NCBI GenBank assembly: GCA_965178125.1
Contig: OZ237737.1
Location: 682,001 to 746,000 of the forward strand
Length of the DNA: 64,000 nucleotides
Direction: 5' to 3'
Origin: Bilabrum cf. latius
Lineage: Eukaryota > Bigyra: Bicosoecida > Bigyra > Bicosoecida
The position numbers were made by a program, and so were the translations under genes. Under the pieces are notes generated by a model. That model was not told the origin of the DNA. It saw nothing but the letters and a program-made list of their open reading frames with translations, and did no database searches. Shown here piece after piece: positions 36,976 to 50,200 of this stretch; position 1 is the stretch's first letter; each line of letters opens with the position of its first letter.

Positions 36976-38661
36976 TCACATGGATCCACCTGATCCAGGC
37001 ACACAAGACCGCTTCGCGCGCCTCAGCCACTTGAGGAAAGGGGCACCGCCAGGCGGCACGCGAATGTCAGCTTTCCCGCTCAGATGCTGGGTCACGTAGC
37101 CGGCCGCCATGCGGCCCAGCACCGGTGCGAGCTTGAATGCGTGCCCGGACCCTCCGCCAACCAGTATGACGCCTGGGTCCCACTTGCTGCCATCCAACGA
37201 CTCCCCTTCTTTGGGTGCTGCGTCTGATCCGGATCTGGAGCCCTTGGTGTCACTGCCTGTACCAGTACCTGCGTGGGTACCTGTCGCGGGGCTGTCGTCA
37301 CCCTATCCGTCGCCATTGCGCGGCAGCGGGCCCAGGAGAAAGTCCTCGTCTGCAGTCATCGTGTACAGGCAAGCCTCGCTACTGACAGGAGCAATAGCAG
37401 GCGGTGCGGGCCCCACGCTGCCGGAGGAGCTGGATGCCATATCTGCACCGGCGGAATCCGCTGCCTTTGCGATGATGCTCGGGATCCTGGACTGGCACCA
37501 CCGGTCCAGGCTGTCGTGTGCGAAGGAGCCGGGCTGCGGGACCCACGAATGCTCCCGCATGTCGGGCACTGGCACGCCGGAGTGTGCCGCTACCTTGATC
37601 TAGCCGGGCCTTTCCAGTGGTGGTATTGAGTACACAGGGTGTGGGGGGCTCCAGTCCTCACCCGCGGGTAGTCCAGTCGCAGCGCCTGAAGATCCGCTTG
37701 AGTCGGCTTCGGCTGGCTTCACAGCGGGCGACGACTCGGCCTGAGCAGCACTGGATACCAATGCTGGTGCGCGTTTGTCTGCAGTATCAGCAGCAGCCCC
37801 AGCCTCAGGTTTATCCTCTCCGTAGTCGTTCCCGTAATCAATCAAGACGGGCTAAGCCACCGGCAGCCGCCCCTCGCAGGACCCGGATCCATCGGAGGAA
37901 GGGGCACGGCCGAGCCTGCCGCCCATCGACCTACTTGCTCCTGACAAGGCAAGATAGTGGACATGGACCTTCCATGGAACAAGAGGAAGCTTCTACTGGA
38001 AGAGTTCATGAACTAGCCGTCCCATCCACGCCCCTGTTGCTAGAACGAGAGACTTTGTTTTTATCTCACAGGTTCGATGCGCCTTGCCCGCCACTCGACA
38101 TGCAAACTTGCAGATTTTTGCCCTCTCCGTAGACGTGACTGACACAAGCTCAACATCTTCGATGACCTCACCTCCACTTCCCGTGAAAGCTGCATGCAAC
38201 GCCTGCAAACACTGTCGGGCTCGTAGCACCCCACTCCTCGGCAAGAACCAAGCTTCGTACGACGAAGGCAGATGCACTCCGAACGCAAGACACTCCGCCG
38301 CAGACATTGGCATAATGCTTTCTTTTGCTCGAATAGCCTCAGCCTTTACTTTATTGCCCGGTCTTGAGCCCACAGGAGCCATTTCTAAGGATCCAACTGG
38401 CAGCAGCAACTGCCTGCCTGAAGACTGTTCGAGTCGCTTCCAGCCCGCAAAAGCTTCCTTCATCAACATTTTATATCGCTTAATAGGGTACACAGATCGT
38501 ATTACTCTGCTTTCCCCATGTGACGACCCAAGAGAATGCGACAGAGAAAACCTATCGCACAAGACTACATGATACCCCAACTCTCGCAATATCAGAGCTG
38601 TGTAGGACCCAAGGATACCAGCACCAGCCACTACAACATCAGCAGTAGTCATAGCGAACAC
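36976..38661 (-). CDS. FAD-dependent amine oxidase, sarcosine/pipecolate oxidase family
   Basis: Oxidises a secondary or N-methyl amino acid with FAD. The frame runs from ATG 38661 (or 38652) to TGA 36978-36976, with TAGs at 37995, 37854, 37602 and 37305 (first base). Motifs in order: VVVAGAGILGSYTALILREL (FAD dinucleotide fold), SHGESRVIR, VLATGAW, VPWKVHVHY, VYSIPP, IKVAAHSGV, CLYTMTADEDFLLG and VILVGGGSGHAFKLAPVLG. The Cys of CLYT corresponds, from memory, to the residue that can carry covalent FAD. At 561 aa it exceeds the usual 390-430; the excess is Ala/Ser/Gly-rich low-complexity sequence near 37650-37940 and 37210-37320. No C-terminal SKL-type peroxisomal signal is visible. Confidence 0.85.
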
Positions 38662-38779
38662 TTTCGTGCTGGTGTATGACGAAAAAGTTGGTTTTTAAGT
38701 TGTGCAAAGCTTGTCATTGAAAAAAGAGGAGGAGAGCAACTACTGTACAAGATGCACGATTGATCCAGACAACTGCACA

Positions 38780-41700
38780 TCAGGACATCGCCACGCTGCC
38801 TTCCTAGTCCACCAGAAGAGCCCAACGAGCTGCTGATTGCACGGAATCAGCAGCATCCGGCCACCGCGATGCAGTGGTCCCAGCGCCTCGACTAGCCCGC
38901 CCGGCCCCATCTCGCCACCCCAGCTGAAAGAGAGCACCGATGTCTTCGAGGAATTCCCAGCGCATGTGCGGTGGAATGGGTAGCAGCGGAACCCACAGCG
39001 CAATGGCTTGCTTGAGCTTGTCCAATCTGGAATGCCTCGGGCGGCCCGGGTGCTCTTGAAACGCATCCTCTGTCACTAGGCCGCCACTTCCTATCTGACT
39101 CGCGGGCTGCTTTGACGCTGCCTTCAACCCAGCCTTCGCGCCAGAATTACTCGGTCTCTTGCCTGCAGCAGGGCTCTTCCCTGCCGCAAATCCACCGGCA
39201 GCAGCAGCAGCAGCCGCCGCCTTGGACCTATCCCTCGCGCGATGCATCCTCCTGGCCTCCTTGAGACCCCTCCAGGGGGCAAGCAGGTCCACGCGGTGCT
39301 TGAAGCGACGGTAGTACATGACGACGTCCACGATCTGAGCCAGGGGCCCGGACATGGCAACGCCGTACTTGGCCACGATAAAGTGCCCCGCGGCCGCGAG
39401 GGACACGTGTTCCCTGATCCGATCCTGGATGGCCCCACCCTCGTCCTCATGCAGAGGGGAGAACAGGGGGACATCGGCGGCGTCTGCAAGGGCGCGCTGA
39501 CCGAGCTTTCTGCCGCTAACTTTGTCCTCATGGGCCTTCTGCTGCAGGAAGAGAACCTCCTCCTCCCGCTGGGCCAGCTCCTGCAGCAACAGCTTCACCA
39601 CTGGGCCTGCCCTGCGTCTCTCGTGGAACCGTGCCTGCCGAGACAGCCTCAGCTGCGTCTCCAGGCGCTGCGATACGCTGCTGTATCGCGGTGCACCATT
39701 TCCGACCCGCCTCCGTTTGCGATCCGGCGCCGTCGAGCTGAATTGGTCCATGAGTGATACCTCGCCGCCGAGTGTGTCGCCGGCTGCATCCGATCCAGCC
39801 ATTGCATCATCAAGTAGCGGACCTGCTGCCGGATCACCCCCAAGGTACTCGTACATTTCTTCCTCCCATAGAACATCCAGTTGGTCCCAAGCGTCGTGAA
39901 ACTGGTCGATTTCCGCCTGGGTCGGTCGGGGCAGGTGCGGGCGGGCTGCAAGCAGACGACGGCGCCTCCTAGCAGCACACTCCTCAACGTGGCGCGCGAT
40001 GGATTCTAGCGAGCCCAGCACCCGCTCCCACTCAGTTGCCTGCTACTTGCTCTTCCTGTGCTCCTGCAAACGGTCCTACGCTGCCCGAAACCCTCGCAAC
40101 GCCACCGCATGGAAAAGCCTCGGGTCGCTCCCATCCCTGCAGAGCTCCCACAGGTCGCCCAGCACAGCCTGAACGTCAGCAGGATGGCAGCAGCCTGCCA
40201 GCCTTACGCAGAGACTCTCCCACCCCCAAACCTCCCTCGGAAATCCTGTCCACACGCGCCGGGAGGCCAGAGGGGCGCTCCATGTCGGAGGCCACTCGCT
40301 GCTTGAGCCGGCCTGCATGCCCAATCCTGGAGCCAGCTCCAGTAACCCTGGGGCATTCCACCGCGACAAAAATGAAGCTGTTTTTTGCACATGTTCCCAC
40401 GCTTGCTTCTCAGTATCGGATCCAATTGCTACCGTTGGAGCAAATCCCATCACTGTTGCCCTGCGACGATCCAGCAGCGCAACAGAGCCTGATGATTGGG
40501 CAGCCGCGAGCGATGCATCGTCGCTGCCGCGGACGGAGCTGCTCGCACTCGCTGCATTTGCAGAACTGCCACCAGCAGGGTGCAATGCTGCTGCTGCGGA
40601 GCTAGAGCTGCTGCTCTCCGGCGCGGCTCGTGCGCCTGCTGCAACTTGCACCTCTCCAGCCAGAGGAATCAATCCACCCTTCGCGTCGCTTCGTCGCGCC
40701 TCATCCGCAGCAGTCCCTACGTGAGACTCCATCGCTGCTTGAGCTTTCGTTTCGAAAGCTGGTACCCTCTAGGTAGAGACGCTAGGTTGCGAACCCCTCG
40801 CAAAGCTGCTCGGTAGAACGCCGTATGGAAGTACCTCCTCGTGCTGCCGCGTAGTCTCGATCCACGACGACTAACTTTCCGCGGGGAGAGACGACGCTGA
40901 CCCTTGCCTGCCATCGCGCACAGCTGCAGCTGGGGGAATCAGCTCTCCGCGCCCCACTCCGCACTCATTAGAGACCTCCTGAACCGCTGCCTCTAGAGTT
41001 GCTGAGGCACTGGATGCCTCCGCGCCATGAGCCAGGTACACTCCCTTCGAATGCCACGACACCGACCTGCCCAGTACCGGGATACCCAGTGCGCCTGCCA
41101 CCCCAGACTTTACAGCAGTAAACCTGCCCACAGGCTCAGCTGCGCTGCCCTGGATAGGCCTTCCGATGGCTGCCCTAAGGTTTTCCCGAAGCTGCTGCAG
41201 TCGCTGCCTCCTATTTGCGCAAACCTGCGCATGTCTGGAGAGTGCCGACTGCCAGATGAATGATGCGGCCCCGGTCACAGCGATGCGTCGTGCCTGCTGT
41301 GCAACAGCCTGAATGTCGGCAGATACGGATAGGCCTATTTCGTCTCCAACCCCTTCAGTTGTAGCGGCCTTCGATTCGCTGCCATGAATTGAGTCGTCAG
41401 CAAGCTATGGGGCCTCCCGCATGCCACTACTGCTAGCAGCAGCAGAAGCGCTTGGGCGGCTGCTTTCAGACGAGATCACGCCACCCCCCAAACTAGCCTA
41501 GAGCATTCTGTACCCTTCAAGTTCCATGGGGATCCTGAATGGAATCGGCACGCCTTTCTGCTGCACGACGTAGAACGCGTTCAGGTCGCTGTGTGCACTG
41601 GCAGCCTCGGGGTTGAACGGGGATACAATCAGGCCAACAAAAGGAGAGAACGAATCACCCCTGCTTGCAGATCGACCGGTCCGAGCAGCGTCGTCGACAT

Positions 41701-44122
41701 TCTACTCTGCGAATATAGCTTGCAACATTAGCTGATTCTCACAGTCCTTCAGTGACGGGGTTGTCGAAAACGCTGGGTGCGAGTGATACCAGCCCACTAT
41801 GTCCAGCCCAGCAGCACGCACCTGCGCACGCACCTCCATTTCAGACACAGGATCTAGCTCCACGTTGGTCTCTGCATCTGCAAGGTCGCTTGTCCACTCG
41901 CCGGACTAATCCTGCATCCCGCTGCTGCCGGGCGCCTCGTCCTCCTCCATTGCAAGTGCACGGCAGGCAAAAGCCCTCGAAATCCAGAGGGTGCTGGAAT
42001 CGCGATCAAAACTGCCAGCAAGCAAGCCAATAATCTCTGTGCGTGCGCAATGAGAATGGATATCCATCACAAGTGCAGCTTCCGGCAGCAGGCGAACCCG
42101 GAACGGGTGCCTGGCCGCACCCGCCATACCCCTCGTGCGACTGCTGTCGGCTGCCGCCGCTACTGCAGCAGCCATCTCTTTGGCAGTCGACGCTGCCTGT
42201 TTCACTTGGTCTTGCGGCAGCTCCAGCGAGCCGGCTAGTGAAGCCGCAGCGCTAGCCTCCAGTTCGGCATCGGGGATGAACTCGGAACACTCGATCTAAA
42301 CCAGCGGATGCACAGTGCCCTTCTAATACTGCCTGCTGTACAGTACTGCTGCCGAGAGAGCCTTATTACTATCTATTGATACCCTACTAACAGCGGCAGT
42401 CCCCACTGCGTGTCCCGACGCGTCTTTTGCTGCCGTGGTGCCGTGGCTACCAAACTGTACACTGGAGGAGGCTGCTTGACTCGGATTCGACCCAGTACGG
42501 CTGGAAGATGAAGGCTTGGAAGCCTTGACTTTCCTGGATGTTTTTGTTCCACTAGATCTCTTTGTTAAACTCGCACTGGTGCGTGCCAATGCTGTGAGGC
42601 TCGCAGTCACGCTACTGCTCTCGTGCGGGCCACCGTTGCACGTGTGCGGGAATCCTGGCGAGGTGCACCAGGGCCAGTATGACACTAGCGGGCCCTCCTA
42701 ACCGCCACCCTACTGCCCTCTCGGAATGCTACTGTCCCCTGACAAGCCCTAACCTTTCCCACCAAGATGCACGCTATACATGGACACTGCTGTGGTTCCC
42801 AGGCCATTCACCAGAGCAAGGGCCAGGTGGCCCTCCGCGTCCGGTACCAGTGCCTCGCCCCTGCCAAGGCGAGCGCTGAAGCTGCACAAGTCGGAAGCTG
42901 ATAGTTGCATACCAGTGTCGCCGTCATCATCTCCGTCGCTCATAGGCGCCTGGGCCCTGGCTCGTATGCTCGGCCGAGACTGGCGCACAGCTGCAGCCTG
43001 CTTGTCGGTCGAGGCAGCGCAGGTGGCTGCCGCATCAACAGCCACGCCGGTCGCGGCCAACCCTGACCTTGCTACACGACAGGCGAGGACAAATCCACTG
43101 TGTGGGATCTTGGGAGGGTCTACATCCGTGGACGATCCCGAGCTCGACGATTCGACTGCAGCCGACGAGGCAGACGACTGCGACGGTGATTGTGCGCTAG
43201 ATTTAGCGCCAACTGATGCAACAGCATGACCAGAATCCTCATGCTACGCTTTATTATCAAGTTGAAATGCTGGTACGAACGAATGCCGATCTTTGCCCAG
43301 CCAGAATGCCGGGGTGCGATACCCACTAAGGACTCCTTTCCAGCATGACCCAAGAGCCACCGAATCGCGTTCGCTACCAAGGTATTCTTGCCCCCAAATA
43401 GAGGACTTTGCAGTCATATCTGACGCAAAAAGTGTCTAAGTTTGGTGACTATGTCTGACAGTATCTGCCGCGCGCTACTTTGCCGCCCTGTGAACTCGGT
43501 TGGCGATGTCATCAGCGTGGCTGCCAAGCCCCCGCTGCTCTAGCAGGAACGGAATCACCCCAAAGTGCAACGGGGGCACCTCATCGTCCACTTCAGAAGA
43601 CAGTGCCATACCCGGTCGCACAATAGGGGGGCCCCCGAGAGCCGTCGATTCCAGGCTCAATTGATGAGAAGACACGATACGAGCAATAGTAGCTGCAGTT
43701 GGTAAAGCTACCGGCGCCACGCCATTGACCCGGCCGGAGAAAGAATTGCTTAACTTCGACGACGACATCTTTTGCCTCCCAGAATCACCAATTGCAACAA
43801 TTTCTTTCCTAGATCGCTTCGAACCCGCCCGATTTCGGTCTTGGGCGGGGCGGCCCCGACTTGCTTGCCCAAGTTTTTTGCGCTATGGCATGTCTTCCTC
43901 CTGGGGCTCTGCGACTAACTCACTTGATGAAACACTTATTCTTGCCCGTGAACTCGGAGTTTGCCTCCTAATTGGACGTGTGGACGCCGCAGTCTTCGCA
44001 GTTGACGTTGCGGCTGAGCCAATGCCAGGAGAGCGCAACGGGACCAGTGCAGAGGCTGGCCTCTCCGCATCATGAGACTGTGAAACGCCTGAATACTTAA
44101 GTCGAACCTGCACTCGCCTCAT
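38780..44122 (-). CDS. Large JAMM/MPN+ metalloprotease-domain protein (MYSM1/MPND-like)
   Basis: A single 1,780-aa frame from ATG 44122 (MRRVQVRLKYSGVSQSHD) to TGA 38782-38780, with about 18 TAGs. The MPN domain lies at about 42180-41520: LVMDIHSHCARTEIIGLLAG supplies the Glu, GWYHSHPAFSTTPSLKD the H-x-H-x7-S-x2-D zinc motif, and FVGLIVSPFN the following strand. All JAMM ligands are present, so an active isopeptidase is expected, unlike the Rpn8 homologue at 52784. The HSHPxFxxxPSxxD and GLIVSPxN wording resembles MYSM1 and MPND, deubiquitinases or readers acting on chromatin. The N-terminal 600 residues are mostly disordered. The C-terminal 700 have basic helices (SQRLETQLRLSRQARFHERR, VVMYYRRFKHRVDLL) with no recognised domain. 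No intron needed. Confidence 0.8.
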
Positions 44123-44236
44123 TCCTTGATACACGCAATTGTAGCATCAGCAAAAATTCAAACCCGATTGTCCCAAAAGTGCACGCTATTTATCTCGAAA
44201 CCGACCTAACCCAAGACAAAGATCCAGCTTGCCAGC
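44123..44236. promoter_or_regulatory. Divergent intergenic region, JAMM protein / kinase-phosphatase
   Basis: 114 bp between start codons at 44122 (minus) and 44237 (plus). AT-rich relative to both genes. Confidence 0.5.
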
Positions 44237-47200
44237 ATGAGTGACAGCGATTCAGACTCTAGCTTTTCGGATGTAGGAAGCCTTTCTGATGCAGAGCCTG
44301 TTGAGCATACTTCAGCCGAGGAAGAATCATCTGGGGTTGTGGTAGCCGCCAGCGGGGCGGGGTCGTCACCAGTGGAGCCCAGTGTGGATGGCGAGGAGGA
44401 ACACCTTATAGAAGACAGGGACTGGTTCGCGGTCTTGAAGGGTGTCTTTGAAAGCGCTAGCCTGTCGACGGCGAACGAAGAAAGATTCCTTGCAGTGTTG
44501 AAGGACCAAGAATACACGAGTGGAGACTACATCGTAAAGCAAGGGTCCGAGGGCGACAGCTTCTTTATCATTGTAGAAGGCGACGCAGTTGTTCGAGAGG
44601 ATGCCAAGAAACCAGGCGATTAGCCGCGCGATCTCGTTACACTGCACAGCGGAGCTCATTTTGGCGAGTTCAGCCTGTTGCGCAGCCAGCCTCGTGTGGC
44701 TTCAGTCGTTGCCGTAGATACCGTGCGATGCAAAGTCATGAACAAGGCTGACTTTGAAGCAATCATGCAGGATGAGCCAAAGTTCAAGGAAATTATCACT
44801 GGACTGGTCGAAGAGACGGAACGCACCCGCAAGAAGCGCGAGCTGGTGCGATCCAAGGCCGGGACGCGCAAGAAGGTTTACGTCACGGGAAATCCGAAGC
44901 TGAAAGTCACAGACACAGTAACGCACTCGAAAGATGAGCAAGGTTTGCGCCGCCTGAACAACTACGTGCTGCGTCGCAAGCTTGGTCAGGGCTCGTTTGG
45001 CACCGTGTGGCTCGGCCAGGACACGACGGCTGACGAGGGCGCGGCGCTGGAGGACACTTTTGTGGCCATCAAGGCTCTAGACAAGCTCAGGCTGCGCAAG
45101 AAGCGCCTAGGCATCACCGACGAGGAGCTCATGCGTGAGGTGGCAGTGATGAAGCTGCTCCGCCACGAGAACATTGTGTCTCTCATCGAGGTCATGGAGG
45201 ACAAAGACCCCACCAGCAATCGGGACATCCTTTACATGGTGCAGGAATTCATGGCCAATGGGTCTATCATGGAGGAAGAAGAGTATCAGGACCCGCTGGA
45301 CCCGGAGGTGGCCCGTCAGTACTTTCGAGACGTGCTCAAAGGTCTAGAGTACCTGCACTTCCAGCGGGTGTCACACCGGGACATCAAGCCCAGCAACGTG
45401 CTCATAAACAACGACAAGGAAAACCCACAGGCCAAGCTCGCCGATTTCGGAGTGGCTGCTGTGCTCCCTGATGACTCCAACATGCTAAGGGACCCGCAGG
45501 GTACGCCCGCGTACATGGCCCCGGAGCTGTTCGACGATGCAGCCGAGCACGGCTACGACGGCTTCTAGGCCGACGTGTACTCGCTGGGTGCAACGCTCTT
45601 TAACCTAGTGGTGGGCAGGCCGCCCTTCCTAGCCAACTCGCAGGCAGAGCTCAGCAAGATGGTGGAGGAGCAAGGGGTCAGCATCCCGGCCAAGGTCAGC
45701 TCGCACTCGCTGCGGCATCTGCTGCGCGCCATGCTGGAAAAGGACCCCAAGAAACGATTAACCCTGTCTCAGATCATGCAGCATGACTGGGTAACCGTGG
45801 AGGGCTCAGAACCCATCGCAGGCACAAACTATGTGAGGGTCACCAAGGCGGCGGGGGCCGGGGCTGCGGGCGGGGGTGCGGGCGGTGGCCCGGGTATATT
45901 GCGCCGGCTAGACTCGTCCAGCAAGTCTATCGCGAGCAAGATGGCCTCGGGCGCCGGGCGAGTGGTTCGGGGCTCGCGACGCACCCGTCGGTCCAGTCTG
46001 CACCGCTCGGATGCCACGAAGGGAGGCATTGATGCCGCTGTGGCAGCGGCCCAAGCAGCAGCCGCGGCCGAAGCCAGCGGTGGCACTACTGCTGCTGCTG
46101 GAAAGGCGGGTGGTGGAGAGGGCGGCGGCGCCACGCCTGTTCCTCGCATCATCGGCATTGGCAAGAGCAAGTCAAACAGGAAGCTCTCGGAGCAAGCCAG
46201 GCAGGCCCAGCAGAGCCACCTGGAGACACTCAGGAGGAAGAGGTTCCAGCTGCTGGCTAGTCTGGACCTCTCCGACCAGGACAAGGACCAGATGCTGGAG
46301 CATTAGCGCTTGCCAATCCACGGCTCACGCGCGCACGTCACCATTGAAGAGATTGTGATCGATGACTCGCCCGCAAAGGTCGAGGCGAGTGGCGCCTATT
46401 CTAGCGCTGCCGAGGCTGCGCCAGCGGAGGGGTCGATGAGAGCTGCTGCCATGGCCGCGCACGATGGTGGTGCTGGACCAGCTGGTGAGGATTCTCCCAT
46501 GCCTGGCCAGAAGCTGCCTGGAGCTAGCTTCCTGTTCCGGCAAGCCAGTCTTCGCCCGCGCGAAGAGTCCGAATCGCCAACGAACGAAGGCGATGCCAGG
46601 GTCCGCACTGCCTCTGGGTCGGGCTCGGTGCTTAGCCGCGGGATGAGCAACTATGAGGGGAGGAGGCTGATGGTGTCGAATCGAACGCAGTCCAGCGTTG
46701 ATCTGGGGGCTGCTCTATACGGGTACGCAGGATCCGTTGTGTCTTAGGATCGGCATGGACACTATGGCAGCTAGGCGAGCCAGGCAGGGCAGAGCCGGCG
46801 AGACGGGTCGGTTTCAGGGTCTACTTCTGGGGGCTTGCGCCGAGGGTTTCCAAGCCGGTACACCTCGATGGGGTCGGAGGGCGGTACGGAAGACCAGTTT
46901 GGGCCCCTGCTCGGGGCCGATATTGCTGGCAACGCGCTGGTGACGGCGCTGTCGCGGTCACGGTCCATGCGATACATGTTCGGCAGCGTTATGTAGGCAT
47001 CGAGGCCGAGGAGCAATAGCAGCAGCGGCTCTTCAGAAGCTGAGAAATCACACTCTGGAATGCTACCAACCATTGCTGCGGCTGGTGCGGCGCTCGGCGG
47101 TGCTTCAACGTAGGGATCGATGGGTGTGCGAACATATGCCCAGCGGCGCAAGCGAGGTCGACAAATCGGCACGCACGAACGCAGGCACTCGGCACCCCCT

Positions 47201-50200
47201 ACTGTGATGCTGGAGCCGTCTGCACTGGCGCTGTTGCTCGCGGCAGAGAACGGGCTAGCTATTGGACGTCCGAAGCCCAGGCACCCGGAGCCTGTTGTCC
47301 TCCCGAAGAGCAAAATCCCTTTCCAGGCGGGAGCCTCTGATGGGGAGTCTTCGGCTACAAAGGGTCTCCTGGCGAGTGGCAGCCAGAGCTCAGACGGTGC
47401 CAGCGCGCCTAGGTCGTTGCCGTAGCCGCCTGGCATTCGCGTGCCCAGAAGGGCCTCTCGTCCATGGATGCGGGCGCAGCCAGCCTTCGTGATGGCACCG
47501 CTGGCGAGGGCCCCCTCGCTGATAGAGAACGAGTGGATCTCTTCCATTACGCCGATGGCGCACGAAACCCGCAGCCCCAAGCTGGGAAGCACAGCCGATA
47601 CCGGCCCGGTGGTTGGTGCAGCTGGCCCGTTGCCCCCCCCGCTTCGAGCCGAAGAGACCGCCCCCATGTCAGACGGGGATTCTGGGTCCCGGTTGCACAC
47701 CGACCGGAGCACGGGGCTCGACAAGATCCTGGAAGGGATTGGCGGCGTGCAGGAGGTGGACGAGGTGCACGGCGTAGATGACGATGGGCGCGAGAACAGC
47801 GACTATGGGGACGTGCACTCCCTTAGCAGAGACCGGGACGATGACACAGGCAACAGCGGAGCCAGCCAGGGCAGCGGTGGCGAGCAGCCGGTGCAGAGCC
47901 TTCGGGAGGCGGGGGATACTGTGGCTGTCGGTGTGGCGCCCCGGACACGCGCTGGCTCCAAGGATGGCAAGGGCAGCCTGGTGGGCACCAAGTCACTCGC
48001 CAACATCATGCACGCCAGCAAGGGCGAGCTCCTGCGGGATGGTGCCAGCGAAGCCGTTGGGACCGTTGAGTCATTTTCGTAGGGATCTAAACCGACCAGT
48101 GCCGCCACGGCAGTGACAGAGGCGCAGACAGCTGGCAGCAATGTGCCAACCCATGTATCAGGTGGATCCGGCATCAGCAGTGGGCTGCGGCGGTCTGGCA
48201 GCATGCCTGGGCAGTCTGGTGCGGGCAACGCGGCGGTGGTTCGGGCGAGCATGGCCATGGCACGCCAGATGTCCAGCAAGCCCGTTGCGCCCCCGCCACT
48301 ACCCCCTTCAGTGTCGCGCGTCGCGACGCCTGGCAAATCAGAGTCTCCTGCCGGTGACTTGCGTGGCAGTGGCGTGGCTAGGAGAGGGCATGGCGATACA
48401 GGGAGCGTTTGGACCACCGCAGTCCGCCACCTGCCGCGGCATGTGCGGATGGGGATCCGCCGCCGGTCCATGGGCATGCCTCCCCTCCCCATGCTCCGGA
48501 TGAAGGAAGCCAGCAACCATGGCTCCAGATCCATTCGCACGCAGGGGTCCAGCGCAGCCGCTGGGGGTGCTCGCCTGCTACCGCCCGCAGGGGCTCCCCA
48601 CCTGCCGCCGCGAGGCGGGCCGCAGGGCGTATCTGGGGACTCATCGCAATCTGGCGACACCGGCAGCGTGTCCTCGAGCTCGCATCCCGCCGGCAGCCTG
48701 TCGCGCACGGGCAGTCTGAGGGACGCGCCCCCCGGGACGTCCTTCAAGGGCAGGACCCTCACGAGGCAGGCGGATTTCCTCATGGTGACGGAGAACGTGG
48801 GCACCACGGCCGCTGGGGAAACCGTGAAGAAGGCTGTGATATTTCGATCGAAAGGAGACACGGGGCTCTCCATTGCCACGACCAACATGGACAAGAAGAC
48901 GCTGGAGAGGGCCAAGTCCAAGGCCTCCAAGCGCAGCCTGTTGAGCTCCAAGTCATCCCAGCAGAGGCTCAGCGATGGTGGGTCGCAAGGCGACATGCTT
49001 GACAGCGGTCGGCCGTCACCTGGTGGAGTTGTTGCGGTAGACAGCGGAAGTGACAGCGATGACCTGGGCCTCGATGGCGAGGTTGTGCAGCTGGTCAAGA
49101 CAGGTGAGGCATCCTCTGGATCCGCAGAGGATGGTGGGGCCAAGGACCTAACGGAGGAAGACGTCGGGCGCGGTCTGACCCGCATGGGCAGCCGCAGCAA
49201 GCAGGCCCTCCGCATGCGAATCAATCCCACGGTAACCGAGGGAGAGGCGGAGGACATCTCGAGCGAAGACTCGGACAGCGACTACAGCGACCTGATGGAG
49301 GAGGAGACTGGCGACGGCGAGGCCACCGGAGAGCTTAAGGATGTCACGGACATGCTGGACGATGTGCTGGGGCTGAATGAGGAGGCCGTGGTCAAAGTGG
49401 ACGACGAGCTGGAAGCCCTCAGCGACGCGGACCTTGACTCTGACGACGACGGGGACAGCAAGACGGGCAGCGACTCGCAGGCACAGGGAACACCGAGGTC
49501 TGCTGCGGTGACGCCGCGCTTGACCGGCCGTCGGCTCGGCATGTTTGCGTCGCCGGGGTCCGCTGCTGCAGGTGGCGCTGGTTCGAGCGGGGCGGCCGCT
49601 CCGGCAGCGAAGCCGGAAGCAGGCAAGAAGTACCGCGGTGTTGATGTGGCTCGCACGCACGGCTCGCAGACGAACGCCGAGCTGCAGCTGTCGATGGCCT
49701 CGGCCGAGGTCCAGGGCAAGCGCTCGACCATGGAGGACCGCAGCATCGCTCTCGTCCAGGTGGGGGCTGCGCTGGGCGACGAGATCGAAGCAAGTGATGG
49801 CAGCGCGGTGCCGCCGGCAAAGGCGCCCACCACGTCCTATTTCGGAGTGTATGACGGGCACAACGGGCAGGAGTGCTCTCAGGCGCTGCAGGATGAGCTT
49901 CACCTGGCCGTGTGGGAGTCCGTGCGTGGCAAGGAGGACAGCAAGGGTGTGGCGGAGGGCCTGCGGGAGGCCTTCTTGGCTGTTGATGACCACTATACCG
50001 CGGGGTCGATCGAGCGCGAGAAAGCGAACCGCGGCAAGTACATGTTCTGCGGCTCAACCGCGATCGTGGCCCTGGTGCGCGAAGAGCCAGTGGACGAGGG
50101 CGAGGTGTACCTGCCTGAGGAGATCGCCGATCGGCGGGGGGCAGAGGAGGACCTCCCGGAGGCTGAGGTGAAGCGCATTCATCTGGAGGACGGCAGGGTG

